A stretch of DNA of 64,000 bases. It comes from Zygnema cylindricum. Lineage: Eukaryota > Streptophyta > Zygnematophyceae > Zygnematales > Zygnemataceae. The DNA is taken from NCBI GenBank assembly GCA_037447655.1, contig JBBHKE010002684.1, positions 199,640 to 263,639 of the forward strand, given 5' to 3'. The notes under the pieces are model-generated. The model saw nothing but the letters and a program-made list of their open reading frames with translations, ran no database searches and was not told the DNA's origin. Numbering within the stretch: the first letter of the stretch is position 1; each line of letters starts with the position of its first letter. This document shows positions 10,566 to 21,818 of the stretch, piece after piece. A program made the translations under genes and the position numbers.

Positions 10566-11972
10566 TAAGAAAATTTACACTTCCTAAGATTATTACGGTT
10601 GCTAGTGGACCTTTTTTTCTGAGAGATACAGTGGGAACTGTCAGATTGGACTTACCTGCTAATGATGTTAACGGTCAAGTTGTTGTAAAGAAAGTGAATT
10701 TAAACAATACGTTGTATTTTCTCAATGGAGTTGTAAACCTTGTTAGTATTCCTTAGATACAAAGAAATGGTGGCAGAGTAACCTCTTTTGAAAATAGAAG
10801 AATATTTTTCCAAGATAGAGAAGGAAATCAATTTGGAAAAGGTTAAGTAACTGATAGTTTGCAAAGTAAGTTAAAATGGATTAGACCACAAAAAGATCAA
10901 AGTTCAGTAATTTCGGTTAATGTTGTGAGTTCTGAAAAATGAGATCTAAGTTTATGGCATTAGAGACTTTGTCATACTTCTAAGTCAAATATAAAGAATA
11001 TAATGAAATATGCAGCAGTAAGAGGACTAGAGTGTGTATCACGAGAGAAAGTTCAAGGCTGTAATGGTTGTAGCAAAGGGAAAAGATAAGAAATTCTCAT
11101 CCTGTAAAAGATGTGAAATATAGAGCTAGTACTCCACTTGAGCTTGTTCATGTAGACTTATGTGGAGATGTCAAACCAGTAAGTCTAAGAGGACATAAGT
11201 ATATTTTTGTTATTGTGGATGATTATAGTCAAAAGAGTTGGGCATACCTGTTGAAACATAAGTCATAAGCGTTATATAAGTTTCGAGAAGATGTTGTAAT
11301 GGCTAAGAGAGAAACGGAAAAAAAGTTAAAAGCAATAAGATCAGATAATGGAGAAGAATTTGTTGATTTTAAATGATTTTGTCAGAAAAGAGGAATTAAG
11401 CATATATTTACGCCTACATACTCACCCAAGTTAATGGAGTTGCTGAGAGAAAGAATAAGACTCTTCAAGAGATGGTTAGAGCTATGTTACGTAACACTAA
11501 ACATAGTGTGAGGTTTTGGGGAGAAGTTGTTCTTACAGCAAATTTAATTTGTAACAGAAGACTAACTTCGGTTTCTGAAGATAAGACGCCTTACAATTTG
11601 TGGAGTGAAAGGATTCAATTTATTCGACAGTTGAGGATTTGGGGATGTTGAGCCATTGTCTACATCAAGAAGAGATATGGAATTGGAAAATTCAGTCCGA
11701 GATCTTGGACGTGTATCTTTGTTGGATATAGTCCAAACTCAAGTCAATTCATGATTTTCAATCCACCTACTCAAACGGTTGTTAAATCGAGGAATGTGGA
11801 GTTTCACAAAGATTTGGCAAAAGCAATGGAGTTCACAAAAGATAAAGAGGAAAGTTTGGATTTTGAGGAAGAGTGTAGTTTGGAGGAGATGAAAATTGAT
11901 GACAAGAGTGACAAAAAGGAAGAAAGAGAAAATCTATTGAAAAGGAAGAAATATATTAAAGTCGATAAGTAA
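10500..11972 (+). pseudogene. pol: copia protease and integrase (element G)
   Basis: The protease active-site motif DWIVDSGATHHV lies at about 10500-10535. After a frameshift near 10566 comes the pre-integrase zinc region (LWH...RLCH, CNGCSKGKR), then the integrase core with HVDLCGDV, RSDNGEEF and NGVAERKN, which are the D, D and E regions, then FVGYSP of the C-terminal domain. Stops at TAG 10754, TAA 10844, TGA 10940, TAG 10961, TAA 11087, TAA 11266, TGA 11374 and TGA 11649 plus frameshifts near 11088 and 11430 inactivate it. Reverse transcriptase is absent. Confidence 0.85.
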
Positions 11973-12084
11973 TTTGAATCTTCTCAATCAGATTCTGAAA
12001 GCGATTTTGGCAGAAAAGGCACATTTTAAAATTTTGAGCATTGAAAAAATTCCAGTTTTTTTCACTAATTGTTCTATCTTGTTT

Positions 12085-12900
12085 TTGTAGTGTCAATTTG
12101 CGGTCCGGCGCACATTTGCACTTTTTTACCTAATAGAGGGAGGAGTCCCTCAATACTGGGAGGATATTTGCCCCAAGGCGGTGACTTTGGAAAAGTAAGA
12201 CCACGGTTACGCCGATGGAAAGGGGTTTGCCCTAAGCATTTTGGGAGTATTTCTCCGGCCTTATGCCAACGAGGAAGCCTTCTATTGACGCTTGGGCCAC
12301 CTTTCAAGCTTTTGCCAATGAATAAAATACAAGTTTGAGGTGTTTTTCCCATGGTAAAACCACACTTAAGGTCGTCAGTGGTGAGCGGCGTGTACAGAAG
12401 GGAAATCTTGGCTAAGTGTTATACGCCTAGTGTTTAATTTTGGCTCAGTAACAGAATATGTGTATGCTGAGTCAACAAACTTCGAAGTTTTGGCGAAGCA
12501 CTGGAATCCGTGTATGCCGAATCCGTGTATTCCGAGTAAAAATAATTCAAAAATTTAGCTAAGTGTTGGAACCCGTGTACACCGACTAAAAAATGCTCTA
12601 AATTTGGATAAGTATCGGAATACGTGTAGGCCGAGTCAAAAAACTTCAAAAATTGGCTAAGTACTCTATCTTTTTTTTGACGTGTCAATTTGCAGTCCGT
12701 CGCACATTTGACCTTTTTCATAAGGTGTGGGAGGAAGGGATATGGGAAAAAAAAAGTGATGAAAAGCATTTTCCCTATGCTTATAAAGCGTCTGCTCAAA
12801 GGCGAAAAGCGTTTGCCCCAAGCTTTCAAAGCGTTTGCCCCAAGCTTGGAAACCAAGAGTAAATGTGTGTTCCAACAATTGAAAGCGTATGCCTTAAGGT
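12085..12900. repeat. repeat family K: two copies of a block plus tandem core
   Basis: TGTCAATTTGC(G/A)GTCCG(G/T)CGCACATTTG occurs at about 12090 and 12682. Between them (12430-12660) are about four imperfect ~65-70-nt units sharing GGCTAAGT, GGAAT.CGTGTA and CCGAGT. The word GCGTTTGCCCCAAGC recurs at 12810-12845 and again near 14787 beyond the solo LTR. No coding evidence. Confidence 0.55.
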
Positions 12901-13393
12901 TTCTTTTGGGATCTGGGTTACTTCTCTGTTGTAATGGTCACTCCCCGCCATCACTTTCCCTTATGGCCCCTGAGTAGTTGGCATTAAGCTTCGGTTGTCG
13001 ACTCTCACTCAAATGTTCACAACACTTTTGGTTCTTTAGATTTGAGCAGGCATTCTCCCGCCGTTCGCTTTTATCGATAGGTTCTCAACATATCTTGCTT
13101 GCGTCGGCGCGATTTTTATAATTGCTATGGGCGACAGAGAAGCATGGGGCTTTTGTCTCGCCCGCCTCCTTCGTGCGTATCTTCTATACGTTTGGGTCTG
13201 TTGTTGGATCCCATACAGTTTTAGAGTTTGTGCTCATACACGATGTGAATAATTACTTTTCAATCATTGCAGTCCCCACTCCTGGAGCACCGCACCCTTT
13301 TGGGCGACAAAAGGTACACTCGGAGTTTGATTCTTCCGAGTGCGATCAAACATCATCACCGACGCGCCTTGCAACGACTTATTGTCTGGCAAG

Positions 13394-13466
13394 CGCCTCT
13401 TTGGTTATCGCTTCGGATGCGCCTCTTTGGTTATCGCTTCACATGCGCCTCTTTGGTTATCGCTGA
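13394..13466. repeat. 27-bp tandem repeat, three units
   Basis: GCGCCTCTTTGGTTATCGCT is repeated three times at 27-bp spacing with few differences. Confidence 0.8.
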
Positions 13467-13699
13467 CCGAGCGCGAGGAGGGTTTCCTCAAATAGGCCCC
13501 ACCTTGTTCCCACTCTTCTCTTTGAATATGTTTCGCAATTGGAAGGCTGGTTGCCATGACTCTTCACGAATTTGCACCAGACTGTTTTTTCAGCACTTTT
13601 GGTTGATCGGGCACTGCGTTTGAGATTCGTCTCACCTTTGCCCGTCAATACGAAGGAGCTACCTGGTTGATCTTGCTAATAGTGATAAGTAGTAGGAGG

Positions 13700-14725
13700 T
13701 GTCGAAATTATGAATTTATGATGTATTTAATAGGTTTTATTTTTGAAAAGGAAAAAGGTTAGATAACTTAGTTTGTCTGACTCTTGATCTCTCTCTCTCT
13801 CTCTTAAGTTCCCACACTTGTAGTCATTGAAGACTTAGGAGAGAGAGAGATGAAACCATGGTTGAGGGGAGAAGGAGTAGGAAGACAGGGGAGGATAAGA
13901 GTGACAAAGTCACTCTTACACAAAAAGGTGAATCCTTTAGGGCTCGAACCTTTGACCGGCAGAGCTAGGCGCAACAGTCCGCTCTAAGTGGAAATTTGTA
14001 GAAGATCGTTGAATTATATGGGGTTTGATAACTACTTCAAGTTGATAGTGTACAATAATTCCTTTAACTAGGTTATAAAGACATAATATGACATAAAGTC
14101 AGTTGTTCGATATCCAGCACAAACAAATGTAATGGACATCTGTTTTCAACGATCGACATTTGAAGTCGGTCTACATCGAACGGCTTGCATGCAAGCTGAC
14201 ATCCCTGAATAGACAATTTGGCGGTTTTTGGACATAACGTCACCGGATGACACGTGGCAAACTCTTATTGCTTTGCAAAATTTGTCGAGTGCACCAAAAT
14301 GAGTTAAAGAGCAACATACGTCCCATGGTAGGCCATGTCGTACAATTTATGTACAAAAGGTACCACGGCTTGTGTACCTTACTGTACCATACAGTCCTCC
14401 GATAAGATAAGTACTTCAATAGAAGCTGTTTAGAGAGGGGTTTTTGGACTTAGGAAAATTTGAGGTAGCCGCCTCTCCTCAGAGTGTTTGTATAAAAAAA
14501 AAGCTAACTTTTGCCTCATCAAATTGATTGCTTAGTTGAGCAAATTTGGAGTTTTATTTTGCGGCTAACTCAGGGGACTCAAGCCCTCACAAGGGTGAGG
14601 AAATTCAGATGTGTTAGGGTTCAGACTGCTGGTTGTACTTGTGCAAAGTGAGTAATCATATTTTATCCTAAAGGGTTTCCAATATACAACTAATTTTGTG
14701 TGTCAATGGCGACCATAGAATTATA
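13700..14725 (+). repeat. solo copia LTR
   Basis: Begins TGTCGAAATTATG and ends at the point equivalent to the LTR end of element D (ATGGCGACCATAGAATTATA versus ATGGAGCCCATAGAATTTCA). Flanks GGAGG (13695-13699) and CGAGG (14726-14730) are a 5-bp duplication with one mismatch. The family K sequence on either side matches an uninterrupted relative near 12735. It keeps the antisense tRNA-like module, the AGGG-loop hairpin (14585-14600) and the LTR-borne start codon near 14706. Confidence 0.8.
13929..13990 (-). other. tRNA-like module in the solo LTR (antisense)
   Basis: On the minus strand the box B word GGTTCGAGCCC follows a segment with a box-A-like stretch. It is antisense to the LTR, as in every related LTR here. 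It does not fold as a complete cloverleaf, so it is not a tRNA gene. Confidence 0.55.
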
Positions 14726-15113
14726 CGAGGAAGGGAGAAAGGAAGACATAAAAGTGATGGACAGCGTTTTCACCATGTTTGCAAAGCGTTTGCCCCAAGC
14801 TTGGAAAACATGTGTGTATCATGTATGGTACTATCCAAAATGGTGAGAGCTTCAGCCACTATGGAAGAAGCTGTGTCTGGTAAAGGAGAGAGAGATACTT
14901 TCTCGAAAGAAAGTGGAATACCGGAATTCTGTAATTTACCGTCCCGATTGTGATCAGGCGAGCCCTTATCGAAAGTAATTGCTCGCTGTTGGACAGTAGA
15001 ATCTCGTAGGATTCGGCCGGCCAACAATGGCATGTGGACAACTGTCCTTGCCATCCCCGTGAATTGTTCGGCCATGAAGGAGGCAAATTGTTCCTTCATC
15101 ATGGTGGCCATCA

Positions 15114-16454
15114 TTACTTGTAACTCGGCCTTTTCCCTCTCTCTGCGAGAGGTCTTAGGCGGAGTCGCCTCTTTCTTTGTCTCGGTAGGAGGAGTGACCG
15201 GCTTGGCAGAACGGGCAGGAATTCCACCGTTCTGAATCTGATTCCGATAAGAAAAATTAGGGTCTTAACATGGCAACGGTGGAGGTAATGTCCTTTCTTA
15301 TTGCAATGGGTGCATGTGGCCGACTTATCTGGGCAAATGCGGGCATCATGCCCCGTGTTTCCACATCGAAAACACAATCGGTCTCCGAATTTAAATGGCG
15401 GGTTCCCATGGCTGGCGTCTTTGGAGGCCCACTATTGGGCCATAGGCTGCTTGGTGGGGAAAGTGGGGAAGCAATTTTTGAACGGTCATGAGCTTCCCAC
15501 CAACATGATTGCATCTGATATTCCACCGCATATTGAGCAGCTTGATCAAATGTAAATTTCAGTCCGTAAGTCCGAGTGAGATGACTTTGTATAAAACATT
15601 TCGATTGATCTGACACTATTCAACAAATTTTTGAACAGCTTTCGCATCAAACGTTTGGTCCGGAAAAGCTTCTCGCAAAGTCTCCATGCGAGCACGTAAA
15701 GCAGTGGCGGTTTGATCTAGTTTACGCGTGAAATTCATCAATTATTTCACCTGATCGCGGTTTTGCATCCGATACTCGGCTTCTAAGAAATCAAACATAA
15801 CAGAAAGTGGATACCGCAACGGAATTATCATCCCTGGTCGTGCAGGGACAGCAGCACGAGCGGCCACGGTATATTGCCGAGGAATTTATAGGACTACGAG
15901 AATAAGGACAATACCTTGGGCATCTAATACCTCGGGAAAAGCAGCCTGAACGGAATATCGGCTTGTCCTATGACCTCCGGTGTACCAGCAAAAGGAGGCG
16001 AAAATTCAGTTATCGCAAGTATGGCATCATACTTGCGAGAATACAATGTGAGAGCCGACCCTCTGAGGTATCGATCAAGAAGAGAGAATGCTACACGAAG
16101 ATCAAATCGATCTTGATAACGAAATGCTAATTCACGCATTTCGGTATCATAAAGCATACGAAAATTGGAAAAAGACATGGTGTCTTTCATTCCCGAAAAG
16201 CAAAATTGCATCTTCCCCATGCCCCCCTGTGAAGAGGAAGCCATGTCGTCAAAGGAAAAATGCGCCGGTGGTTCCAAATTTGGACTAACCGAAAACTGAA
16301 ATCTGAGACGGTGAGAATAGATTTCTTCTGAGAAGTCTCTTTCGGTTCTATCTATATATGCCTTAGAGGAAACCGATGATAATGAGGAGACTGTGGTCAA
16401 TACTGACCAAACTGACGGAGATCTAGGGGCCGCAACCGAAACAGGTGTGTCCAT
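15114..16454 (-). pseudogene. gag: gag with two CCHC knuckles (element E1)
   Basis: Nucleocapsid/capsid remnant. The N-terminal frame starts MDTPVSVAAP at 16454 and runs to about 15924. A frameshift follows, then the capsid segment (FTRK, RARMETLREA, FIQSHLTRTYGLKFTFDQAA), and finally two adjacent CCHC knuckles (CFRCGNTGHDARIC and CTHCNKKGHYLHRC) at about 15377-15270. E2 preserves the same middle region. Several stops and frameshifts rule out function. Class is uncertain; Ty3-like is my best guess from the protease seen in E2. Confidence 0.75.
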
Positions 16455-17579
16455 AGACTCGTGTAAACTAGAAAGATCTAACTGCGGTGGACGGAAAACT
16501 AGCCCGCCGCGGGTAGATCTGGATCGCTAATGTAAGTTATCCCAATCCGTGGGCATACACGAAGATAAAACCCTCGAGTATGACTGGAAATTTTGGAACG
16601 ACCTAACCGAGGTGCGTGAAATGACAGGCCAATCCACACAGAATAAGCAAACACACGAAGTCTCTAGCAAGACCTGGTGGTCAGATCTAGCAAAAAGTCG
16701 GAATACCAAAACCTCTACCCTGCAAACAATGGGGCAAGGCCGAAGGGCTAGATCTATAAAAAGAAACAGAGAAACTATCCAGGCACCTTTCGGTGTAGAT
16801 CTACAGCGGCACAGACAGAAAATTGTCTAAACAGTGCCACCAACGACAAGATCTATGAAAGAAAATCCAATCCAGACAGTCACATAAAAACCTCAAGGCC
16901 ACTCACGGCCAAATAACGTGCAAGGAAAGGAAGGAAAATGCAAATGCTCGAAAAAAGAAAGGTTTGTAATATAACCAATCCACACTGAACCCCTAGACGA
17001 GTGTCCTAATTACAAATGAACGCTCCTGCACCCGCAAGGCATCGTGATACTTACAAACACCTTTAATACTCTGATGAGTACTAAAAGTGAACCGGACTTG
17101 GTCGAGGTAAGTCGGATTTTGAAGAGCTCCCTAGAATTGAACTCGCTCCGATTCCGAATAAACGTGTCAAGAACCACCGCTAAACACCAAAGCAATTAGT
17201 ATCCTGCTAGGGTAAGCGTATCGGCGCTATACCACGCTATGCCCAACTATAAAGCGGTGATAATTATAGGTAATAAATCGTGCAATCTTGATATATATAA
17301 TATATATTTATATTTTGTTAAGTTTTCTGAATGATTAAATTTGACAAGAGAAAAATAAAGAAAATATCAAATCCCAAACAAAATAAACATCCATTAGTTA
17401 ACAAATTAAGTTGCACTAAAAGAAAAGAAATATGAGGAATATTGAGAAAAATTCAAAATAAAACACAAAATACGGTAAAATTGGTCAAAAAGGTTTCCCA
17501 AACACTAATTCCACGCTGTAAAAATCAAAAATCTGCGACCAATGAATGGTAATATGCTGACCTAGGGTTAAGAATTTCA

Positions 17580-17662
17580 AAAAATAAACCCTAAATACGC
17601 CCAAACCCTACATCTGCGGCCCAAACCCTAAATCTGCAGCCAAACCCTAATTCTGAAGATTA
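17580..17662 (-). repeat. AAACCCTAA-bearing tandem repeat in E1 leader
   Basis: Five to six units of about 20 bp, each with the core AAACCCTA, in the noncoding leader. The same array lies at 32884-32972 in E2. Confidence 0.75.
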
Positions 17663-18018
17663 ACCCTAAAAATTTGACACAAAATCAGACCTAAATCTGC
17701 AGACTAGAAATGGAGTGGCAACAAGATAGAAAGAAAGGATTGCAAGAAAGAAAGAAAAGGAACAAAACAAAATGTTTTTTGTTTTTTATAAAAAAAAAAT
17801 TATAAATTTAATTATTTTTATAATATTTTTATTTCAAAGCAAAACTGAAAATGAAAGGTAAAGTGAAATGAAAATGGAAAGACAAAAACAAGAATAAAAC
17901 CTGAATATAAAAGGTAATATTTTTTTTATGAAATAAAAATTTTATTTTTAATATTTTTCCTTTTTTTAAATAGTGATTTTGAAAAGTGCAGCTTTTGGAC
18001 AAGAATGCTAAGCCAGGA

Positions 18019-19313
18019 GGTAGCCACTAGGCTCTCTGGTCTTTATCACATTCCCTACAAGAGTTATCTTGTTACGACAGCAAAGCAAGAAATATTCCAA
18101 CCGGAACAAGGGAAAATCCAAATCTGATCAAAAATACACTCTTTTCAAGCCAACCGAAATACAAACAAGGCACACACACACAACCAAACCGGAAAGCTGC
18201 CCGAGGAAGGCACAGCAAGGTCCAAATCTGCTCCCCCACGATCTCTAATTCCACACTTCCACCAAAAGACAAGCTTTGGAGGGAAACCTTTCGGACGTGG
18301 CCTTAGGCCGTGTGGATTAAAAACGAGGGCAGAAAAACAAGGAGAATAGTCTTACTCTATCTAGCCTCTACAGCTAGCTAGCAAGGAGAAGAAAGACACG
18401 TGGGCAACCAGTGAGAGAGAGAGCTAGAGAAAAGCTCCGCTGCCAAGAGAAAATTCTTGTCCAAAAGCTAAATTCTCTAAGTCGGAGAATTAGGCTAAGT
18501 AAGAGCTACGCTAGGCCAAAGCAAAATTAGCCTACGTTTAGTCTACTTTACATGCATGAAACTACTTAAGATGTTGGCCAATAGGCGACCAACATCGTCT
18601 GCCGTACGCGTGACAAAATCCACCGTCCGAGGGTAAAAACCCTCCCTAACTACATGTGCGCGAACATACATGGGTTCGCGACTTAAATATATACAAGGTA
18701 TCGAAGCGACGCCGATACTACCGAGAATCGCGATTCGGCGCCAAATGATACTTCGGGTCGATACTCCCAAAATTGTGTGTATACGCACGAAAAGAAACAT
18801 ATCGCACGAAACGAAACCCAACGCACAAAATATTTCCGGAAATCACGATGCGTCGCCAAAACGATACTTCGCGTCCATACTTCGAAAATCGCATACCTGC
18901 GCACGAAATGAAACATATCGCACGGAATTAGTACTATTCAACGAAACGTGCACGCAAATCGCGTACACGTCATATATAAATGAATCGGCGTAAAATCGCA
19001 CGTAAGAACGAAAATTATGCACGCATGCCAAAATCGTGCGTGCGTGCATAAAACCGCGCGTGCATGCATGAAACCGCGCACGCGTGCCTTAAACTGCGCG
19101 TGCATATAAAAAACTGTGCGTGCGTGAAAAATACCGCGCTTGCGTGCAGAATACCGCGCGTGCGTGAGAAATACTACGCGTGCGTGAGAAATATCGCGCG
19201 TGCGTGAGAAATACTACGCGTGCGTGAGAAATACCGCGCGTGCGTGAGAAATACCGTGCATGCGTGCATGATAACGTGCGCGCGAGCAGCCAACACGATG
19301 CGGCATGACAGAA
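18019..19313 (-). repeat. E1 5' LTR (partial)
   Basis: Shared with 22965-24480 and 33540-34676. The inner boundary is set by GGTAGCCACTA, where homology to the 3' LTR of E2 stops and leader sequence begins. Confidence 0.65.
19018..19290. repeat. GCGCGTGCGTG minisatellite (20-bp unit) in E1 LTR
   Basis: Repeats of a 20-bp unit containing AATACCGCGCGTGCGTGA, with degenerate copies at the start. Alternating purine-pyrimidine CGCGTGCGTG is in every unit. Related arrays are in both E2 LTRs. Confidence 0.85.
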
Positions 19314-19612
19314 GCAAGCAGAATGCCAGAGCATTCAAATCCCCTTTTGAGACCTCTAGCAAGGAAGACATTGCAAGTCTTCATGTCAACGAAAAAGGTG
19401 GAAAATCAGCACAAAAAAGAGGAGAAAAGGGAGAATCAAAAATGGAGTCAGAAATTATCATTTCGTGGAGGACAAAAACACTTGCAGAAGGCAAAAAAAT
19501 ATCTTAATAGAACTTCAAAAAAAACTTGATGACACTAACTAATCTCTTGCAATCTCTTGAAAAATGCCAAAGAAAGAAAAAAGGACAATTTAAAGCGTGA
19601 GTCGAAGATGTA

Positions 19613-20266
19613 GTGGGAGAGCACATCGAGTCAACTCCCAAATCGTTCAATCCATCAAACATTAGGGCCAACCGCACACGAGAAGCAAGGCCAAGATTCA
19701 CCAGAAAAATCCGAAGACCTCCACAATTTCCAAAGAGGGAGAAAGGAGACTTACCGAAATTTGGAAGTACACTTAACCTTGCCAAGTCTCCATCCTCAAG
19801 GATTCGGGCAGTGGCAGAAATTCAGCCTGTCATACAGCCCATGGAGAACCTGCAAGTTAAAATCACAGCGGAAGGCGTGAGTGGGTTAGAAGGCGTTCTC
19901 AAAGAAAAACTAACGTCATTTGAAATGGGACTCTACAGGAAACAACCAATTGCAGGGGCTGCGGAAAATGAAGGAATCAAGATTCCATCTCAGGCAACAG
20001 AAAAAGAAAAGTTGGAGATCGAGAATTCAACATTACAACCTCATTATGAAGCAAGAATGCGCATCCTACCTCAAAAATCCACCGACAAAATCCGGAGACA
20101 CCACAGTTCTCCACAAGAGAAAAACCTCCACATCGAAGGCGCAGCGAAAGCCGTGGATGGGAAAAAGGGGAAGGATTTTGGAAACCCTAAAACTCTTGAC
20201 AAATTCATGATTACAGGATTAAAAGGGGTGAGGAGGAAAACAACTTACAGGAGAGAGGAAACCTAA
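19613..20266 (+). CDS. unrecognised open frame, 217 residues
   Basis: A basic, Lys/Arg/Pro-rich frame without long simple repeats (segments such as TREARPRFTRKIRRPPQF and GVSGLEGVLKEKLTSFEMG). I recognise no domain. It could be a fragment of an undescribed retroelement or a host exon. Confidence 0.25.
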   Translation: MGEHIESTPKSFNPSNIRANRTREARPRFTRKIRRPPQFPKREKGDLPKFGSTLNLAKSPSSRIRAVAEIQPVIQPMENLQVKITAEGVSGLEGVLKEKLTSFEMGLYRKQPIAGAAENEGIKIPSQATEKEKLEIENSTLQPHYEARMRILPQKSTDKIRRHHSSPQEKNLHIEGAAKAVDGKKGKDFGNPKTLDKFMITGLKGVRRKTTYRREET

Positions 20267-20484
20267 GTCAGAAAACCATCTCAGGTCATGGCAATCTAAT
20301 CGATATAGGGAGTCAAGGCTAAAGTACTCTATATTGTGGAACTGGGGAAAAGGACTTGGAAAAATTTAGAGGAGAAAAATTCAAGAAAGGAAAAAAATAA
20401 ATCTAATTGTACAGTACACCTTCAGCGCCTCACACTATATGGATGCGACAAAGGCGGTATAGGTACCTTTGCGAGCGAGCGACG

Positions 20485-20750
20485 ATGGCGCGAACAAAAA
20501 GTACGGTTGCACATTTCCAGCGGCGTCATCACGGCCACAAATCAAGCATCGAACGATCAGAATTTCTTGAGCGACAGAAATTTGATCTTGCGACCTTTAG
20601 GGACGATGAAATAAGTTCACTTCGCGACAGCAAAATCGACGGCTACGGTTCACCTAGGATTTATCGAACCTCGAAGTACCATGATCGTACTATTGAAAGG
20701 GATTACACGTCATGTAATCCGATTGAGGAGTCAGTAACAAAGGACGAGGT
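20485..20750 (+). pseudogene. unrecognised frame interrupted by a copia LTR
   Basis: From the ATG at 20485 the frame encodes a charged stretch (FQRRHHGHKSSIERSEFLERQ, RDDEISSLRDSK) and runs straight into the end of the H1 LTR at 20751. If this was a real gene, the LTR insertion truncated it. Base composition is more GC/CpG-rich than its surroundings. Confidence 0.25.
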
Positions 20751-21805
20751 TGTAACTCTAAGACCTCCATAAGTCCTCAGAGTGGACAGCTTCCAAGAAG
20801 CCTCCAGGATAACTCTGACCCCTTTGTGTTTCAGCAAAAACAACTGCCACCCTGGCAAACAAAAACTCTGAACACGTGCACCCCTATGTAGGCAATACTC
20901 CCTTGAGTCCATAGCAAAAAGAATCTCTGAATTTTCTCCCGTGAGCAATTAGTTATGGAGGGTCAAAGTTGACCTTTTGTACAGAAGCTCTTTGGGAGAG
21001 AGGGTCCTATCTCCTAATTTTTCTAAGGCCTATCTCTCTCACAGACTCTATCTACTAATGTACGGAACCAATAAGATTAGAGTTCCGTACGTAAAAGTAC
21101 AGCTGCCGGTGTACTTTATGTACGGACAGTGTACGACATGGCCTAAATGTCGACACGTGTCATATCCGGATTCGGTGCCATAATCTTTGGAGATACCACG
21201 ATCCAATGTAATTTCGCCACGTGTCATCCGATATGGCGATGGCCACAAACCGCGGAAATCTTCTTCTGTGATCTCGGCGCTAATTCCGGCCGTCCGATTA
21301 AATTTGATTTTAATCGTAGCCGTAATAAATACATGCGCGGTATTAGTTTCACTAAAGAAATAAATGCGCGGTATTGATTTCTTGTCCGTACCGTAATTCG
21401 TACTTATACATTACCGGATCTATGTATCCCGTAAACAATTACAGTTAAATGATTTATCCTACGTATTCATGTTTGAATAAATATCAAACCATATACAACG
21501 TAACTTTAGTTCTATACTTAAAGGCTAAGGCTACCGGCTATGTGCTGTCTGCCGGCCGGTAGGTACCAGGATCAAATCCTGTGGCCGGCACATATCTTTT
21601 AGTAAATAAACCCCTAACTAATATAAATTTCCCGTAAACCTCTGGATAGCCTAGGTAGCCATGGCTCTAGCTCCCTCTCCAATTTCTCAGTGACTGCGAC
21701 AAGTTTGAGAGTTGGAGAAAGAAGTTAGAGGTAGACTGCCTCGGCTTCTTTCTATATTTCTATTTAGACCTAGAAAATACTTAAAATGGACCATTAATTT
21801 CTACA
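20751..21805 (-). repeat. 3' LTR of H1
   Basis: Begins TGTAGAAATTAATGG (21805) and ends ...TTAGAGTTACA (20751), 1055 bp. It is aligned with the LTRs of B and C. It contains the antisense tRNA-like module, AGGG-type hairpins (20897-20908 and nearby), and the ATG used for gag, which here would read out into flanking DNA. Confidence 0.85.
21515..21592 (+). other. tRNA-like module in H1 LTR (antisense to the LTR)
   Basis: A-box-like TTAAAGGCTAAGGC and box-B-like GGATCAAATCC about 50 nt apart, ending in a GCCGGCACA acceptor-like segment. Confidence 0.55.
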
Positions 21806-21818
21806 CTCCCCTTATTTT

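Larger units (their letters stand above)
9215..12030 (+). mobile_element. degenerate Ty1/copia retrotransposon G
   Basis: Plus-strand gag, protease and integrase follow in copia order (gag-PR-IN). The sequence leaves copia homology shortly after the integrase C-terminal region (about 11970). Reverse transcriptase, RNase H and both LTRs are missing or unrecognised. The protein belongs to a different copia lineage from elements A-D: two CCHC knuckles and a VDSGATHHV protease motif. It is inactivated by about ten in-frame stops and several frameshifts. Confidence 0.85.
14818..19313 (-). mobile_element. LTR retrotransposon E1 (gag-type, truncated both ends)
   Basis: Reading on the minus strand: part of the 5' LTR (19313-18019), a long leader (18018-16455), gag (16454-15114), then the start of the pre-protease region, cut off near 14818 where it joins family K sequence. 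It is closely related to E2 (22861-34676) along its whole length. No reverse transcriptase or integrase is present. Confidence 0.75.
19314..20750. other. unassigned DNA between E1 and H1
   Basis: No element is recognised. Two open frames (19613-20266 and about 20485-20750, both plus) are listed separately. The rest is AT-rich DNA with no feature I can support. Confidence 0.4.

Noticed and set aside
9744-11651. Reassigned stop codons (TAG/TAA read as Gln)
   Set aside because: TGA is also found in place of Arg, other frames such as gag-pro of C use CAG/CAA normally and have no stops, and frameshifts accompany the stops. Mutation is simpler.
17580-17662. Interstitial telomere
   Set aside because: Units are separated by non-telomeric linkers and belong to the E leader in both copies.
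19018-19290. CRISPR-like array
   Set aside because: The 20-bp units are adjacent with no unique spacers, in a eukaryotic LTR.
19089-19371. Repetitive THARYFSRTR protein
   Set aside because: Translation of the 20-bp minisatellite in several frames; the same array is in LTRs.
20485-20510. Histone H3 start (MARTKS)
   Set aside because: Only the first five residues agree; the rest is unrelated.
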